Assembly: GCA_030141605.1 (NCBI GenBank)
Contig: JAQGDQ010000174.1
Location: 62,001 to 126,000, forward strand
DNA: 64,000 nt
Origin: Tubiluchus corallicola
Taxonomy: Eukaryota > Priapulida > Priapulimorpha > Priapulimorphida > Tubiluchidae
Direction: 5' to 3'
Shown: positions 60,164-64,000 of the stretch, piece by piece
Numbering within the stretch: the first letter of the stretch is position 1
Layout of the letters: every line of letters starts with the position of its first letter
Notes under the pieces: model-generated
What the model saw: the letters and a program-made list of their open reading frames with translations, nothing else
What the model was told of the DNA's origin: nothing
Databases searched by the model: none
Made by a program: the position numbers and the translations under genes

Positions 60164-60871
60164 ATGACGAAAATGACCCACACACAACAGACGCTAGTGC
60201 TTTTCTTTACACTGTGTTTGTGGTTCAGTGAATGCAAAAATCAACACCTGTTGGGTATGGCGAGACGGATGAGACCAAAACCATCAGATGATTTACCTGT
60301 CATAGACCTTATAGAACCAGCAGGTGAAATGTTTGATCCCGCGATTGAAAATCTCGACTTTAAGACTTTGAAGTCACTTCTCGGCAAAAAGTACAATAAG
60401 GAGTACACTTCTGTTACTCGTCCGATTGAGGGGATATTGCGCCCTAACGGAACGTTGTTCTTCGGTTATAAACAGAATAAGAACGGTCGGCCTATCGGTA
60501 AAGGTATGCCGAACTTTGTGCAGAAATTAGACAATCATGACATACCTGGCAAAAAGCAATTTAAGTTGCGGGTGAACAAAAAATCAAAAAAGAAGTTTCG
60601 ACAGTGGTTGTGGGCGCACACGTATTGCCCGGTCGTGCACGTGTGGAAGGATCTGGGCGTCCGATTCTGGCCTAGATGGATTCGGGAAGGACGGTGTTAC
60701 GACAAACCTGGATATTCGTGTTCGATTCCTCCCGGAATGTCGTGTCGGCCGAAGAAGCCAGTGATGATAACTCTTCTGCGGTGGCATTGTCCACGTTGGA
60801 GTGCAAAGAGTCATTGTTCCTGGATTCACATTCAATATCCCATCATTGACGAGTGCGAATGTTCGTGCTGA
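60164..60871 (+). CDS. nog: Noggin, secreted BMP antagonist, 235 residues, single coding exon
   Basis: Secreted dimeric protein that binds BMP ligands and blocks their receptors; acts in dorsoventral and neural patterning. N-terminal hydrophobic signal LVLFFTLCLWFS (11-22) with cleavage probably just after. The BMP-binding clip contains MRPKPSDDLPVIDLIE (36-51), matching the vertebrate PSDNLPLVDLIE region. Other landmarks: FDP (57-59), LKSLLGKKY (69-77), a sequon NGT (95-97), a basic heparin-binding-like stretch (130-146) and the cystine-knot domain. The latter starts WLWAHTYCPV and contains DLGVRFWPRWIREGRCY and IPIQYPII-like IHIQYPIIDECECSC. All nine domain cysteines are present (155, 178, 186, 194, 209, 218, 231, 233, 235). 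I chose the ATG at 60164 because a strong acceptor (TTTTTGCTTTTCAG) ends at 60162. An in-frame ATG at 60137 would add nine residues if that intron is not used. Confidence 0.96.
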   Translation: MTKMTHTQQTLVLFFTLCLWFSECKNQHLLGMARRMRPKPSDDLPVIDLIEPAGEMFDPAIENLDFKTLKSLLGKKYNKEYTSVTRPIEGILRPNGTLFFGYKQNKNGRPIGKGMPNFVQKLDNHDIPGKKQFKLRVNKKSKKKFRQWLWAHTYCPVVHVWKDLGVRFWPRWIREGRCYDKPGYSCSIPPGMSCRPKKPVMITLLRWHCPRWSAKSHCSWIHIQYPIIDECECSC

Positions 60872-61743
60872 ACGTATAATTGTTGTTACATGAACTATAT
60901 AATTATATAGAAATTTGTAAATATCGTTGATTTCTCATTATTATGAAGTATTTAAATGTTTGCGATTTTAATTGTCGCTTCTTGCGACTCTGACACTTTA
61001 TATTATGGACGAATCAAAAAGAGCAGTGACAATTTTTTGGCTATTTGTTCTTCTTCATTATATAAAACTCTAAAAATAGCTGCAACAGCCCTAATATATT
61101 AGAAAATTTGTGCAATTTTACTTATTAATACTGCACATACATTGTACATATTAATTTGTACGTCTTTAACGAACTGTTCACAGTTAAGAGAAAACTTTAT
61201 TTAATGTATTTAATGAGCTTCCCACAAATTATCAACAGTTGTAAATCCAAATCTAAAAAACAATTTTCGGCGATATGCTAAATAGGACAGGTAACAACAT
61301 TATGTAAATTCATTCAAATATTGAAATAATTTTTACAATACATGTAGTATAATAGGGTGAGTAGTGTTATTTGCATCTTTATATACCTCATATTGTTAAT
61401 ACAGAATGCAAAATTTCATTGATATGTTAATCTGTGAAACCTTCAGTGTTCGGTTCTACCGAAGTTCAATGTTTTCGCGGCTGTTGCTCGCTGACTACAC
61501 AACTTATAATAGAGAAATATGAAATTAAATTATTTAAAATTCCTTTCTAGCTCATTTTGATTCGTCCATGGTATGTGTGTATACCGGTAGACATAATGTT
61601 ACGCGTTACGCACGTTGTTAAGTGCGCAAGTACTGAAACGGAAACTTGTATAAATGTTATAATATGTATTTATGAATGTACATACCTACCTATACATATA
61701 TGTTGTTTGTACATAGCGATAACAATGTTAAACTGTAAATAAA
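60872..61743 (+). other. Noggin 3' UTR, likely to AATAAA at 61738-61743
   Basis: AT-rich sequence after the stop. The first exact AATAAA on the plus strand that I noticed is at 61738-61743, which would make a 3' UTR of about 870 nt. Earlier variant signals are possible. Confidence 0.4.
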
Positions 61744-64000
61744 TCTGTGTGGTATAGCTTAAGAGCTGTATTAATGGTTTCGGCAGTATAGTCACCATAT
61801 ATGAGTAGATATGTCACAAGGCGGACATTAAATTTATTCGGATGTCTAACGATGGTGTGGTAATGCCTGTTTACACATTCACCGAGGAATTCCTCTGAAC
61901 CGCAAAAGCTAAATTAACTCTTATCAACTACAGCTTGAATATCAATGTACACACTTCTGTTTGTGCAATATTTTCAGACATATATTCCGTTGTGAACTTA
62001 CGGTAGTTTGTTAATACAAGACACTGCTTCGCCAGCCAGCAGTACAGGCGAAAGTGAGAACAGAGAATAGTAGTCAAACTTGTTCAAAAATGCATAATAA
62101 GGTTGGAAGTTACGTAATATGATTCCTGGTGTGGCTAAACATTGCCAAAGTGTGACTTTTAGTTTTGTCCTCTAACAAAACTCGTTAAGTGATGTCCTTT
62201 ACTAATTTTTCCAAACTCGCGTAAGCAATGAACGTGTAACTAGCGTTTAATAAATATCGTACGATATACTCAGTGACGTTACAACAAAAAATCGCTGTGA
62301 AACAAAGAAGTTCGCAGATTTTTTACTAGTTAACAATCATAAGTGCCCACATTAGCACAAAAACTCTGCGATTTTAGCTGCACAGTATAATAAAATATAT
62401 CTAATAAAACTGACAACTGGCACAAACATTGAAAATTTAAATATGTTTTCGTACATAGCGGTAGATTTATTAATTTATATTATTATACTTTCATGCGACC
62501 ATTGCTTTTTTAGCCTGTTGAACCTAATAAAATTTGACAGGTGTATATGTATACAAACACAACAAGTAAATAAACACAGCAAAAAATAAGGAAAACTGAG
62601 CGAATATTACTACATTAGTTCGTCATATAGGTACTGTTAGGTGATACTCTGTTCATAATGTATTAAATTATATGTACTGCATGCATGAAGAGTAGAATAG
62701 AGATTTGTAGAGAAAATTCTTTCTAGAATAGCATTTACAATCACCAGCAATGTTATGTCATTTCATTAGGGTTACAGTGAAGAGTATGACTTAACTAATA
62801 ACTGCATGTATGATTGATTTTTATGACACAAAAAATTCGTATTCAAGTTCGATAAGGCTTTCAACCCAATCAGGTATAAAATACATGCCAAACAACAAGC
62901 GTTTAACAAAAAAGCACACAAAAGAAATTAACGTGTAAAAAGATAATGATCATCAATTTTATTTCAGAAGACATGCATAACAATTTACATAATTATCTTG
63001 TTTCTGTTAGCGACAGTTTTTGTCCAGCGAAAGTGTTAACCACTTTTTGTCCAGTGAACCTGCCCTACACGTGTCATTACATGTGTCAATACATGGTTTT
63101 AACTCACAAAAATTCTGAAAACAAAACTGTTTCTGTGATTATCACACATGCAGTCATTGATCCGCTTAATGCTTTTAGAAGGTATGTCTAATCAACACAT
63201 AAAACATTAATGCCATAATGATATACATTTTATTTCAATTTAAACTGATTCCAAGTTCGAAGAAAACAAAACAGTTTATAGAACTAATAACTGCACCAGC
63301 ATGGACGAATAAGTACATAATGCATGTTGAGAAAAGGCCTGTTCATTTAATGCACAGTTTAGTATTTAACGCGTAGATTTGTATTCCGTGAGAGTAGTGG
63401 CTAGCGTTATCACTTGGCTTCGTGAGTAGAATTTCGTTTACCAAGAACTATTACCTCCGCTCCAATGGCTTCATCAGTGGTTTCATCCTGTCAGCTAACG
63501 TGCTAACAACGAAGCAACTTGAAAGCAGCTAAATCAGATCGCGGAAGCCTGTCATTTGTGAATAATGTACAGGATTATGTGATAATTAGAATTTATCGCG
63601 TAGTCACATTTTAAAATTGGTTAAACTGGAAATTAAGTTAACCCAAAAGTCAGTTGGTAAGTGATCGCATCGCCCACGAATTTTGCGTATTTACTAACAA
63701 TAGATTGGACCATATATTGCTTATTGTGCAGTTTTTGTCTGCTGTGACCTTCATATTGTCCTTAAACTCGCTTTGCCACAATCTCTCATGTATTACTCCC
63801 TATAGTCGCTGCGACAGGGGAGTAGATTGGACACTGCTGTCAACTTTCTGTTTTAATAGGTACCCTACGCCAAATTCACGTATAATAAATAGCTAGGTTC
63901 ACGTGTGCACCAAGTACTATGGAAATTTTAGTGACGTAATAAACCTTTATAAATGCCATCACAAAATCGTTGCAAAATCTGTAGCACTAAGCGTTAAAGC
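61744..64000. other. Intergenic sequence downstream of noggin
   Basis: AT-rich, with short ORFs that lack any recognisable domain. Nothing else is seen. Confidence 0.4.

Noticed and set aside
60584-60835. Minus-strand ORF antisense to noggin
   Set aside because: Shadow of the conserved noggin coding frame.

Overview
This is animal nuclear DNA: AT-rich, with GT-AG introns, decayed retroelements and many long microsatellites. I see no bacterial-style operons. Two conserved metazoan genes anchor it: a muscle (class II) myosin heavy chain on the minus strand, and noggin, a secreted BMP antagonist, on the plus strand. The wording of the myosin motor domain (read by eye, no search run) looks most like lophotrochozoan, mollusc-type striated-muscle myosins. 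I infer a lophotrochozoan invertebrate and cannot name the species.

Layout. From about 0.6 to 15.4 kb lies the 5' half of the myosin gene. I rebuilt nine coding exons by hand, all in phase, giving residues 1-660 of the motor domain; the gene runs off the left edge of the window. A TATA box and CCAAT box at 15.42-15.47 kb, with a very short non-coding first exon, form its likely promoter. Its introns hold a PIF/Harbinger-like MITE, a perfect 32-bp-arm hairpin, tRNA-like relics, and AG, TCA and pentanucleotide arrays. From 15.5 to 35 kb there is no recognised host gene. That stretch holds a young 5'-truncated RTE-type LINE with a 17-bp target-site duplication, older LINE fragments, a tRNA-derived SINE family, a TTAA-flanked MITE family and very large tetra- and pentanucleotide arrays, including a roughly 0.9-kb inverted pair.

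At 35.8-37.6 kb a two-exon gene is predicted to encode a 174-residue secreted protein. It has a signal peptide, several dibasic sites, one cysteine pair and a C-terminal glycine. It looks like a neuropeptide or hormone precursor, I do not recognise its family, and it is the best candidate here for something undescribed. From 37.6 to 60.1 kb is a gene-poor stretch with MITE copies, minisatellites and several islands of higher GC rich in TAAT cores, which could be noggin enhancers. Noggin's whole coding region is one exon at 60.16-60.87 kb, and the rest of the window is AT-rich 3' UTR and intergenic DNA.

The three genes share no evident pathway; they are neighbours, not an operon. All alignments are from memory and inspection. 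Exon joins rest on consensus splice sites, reading-frame continuity and family conservation.
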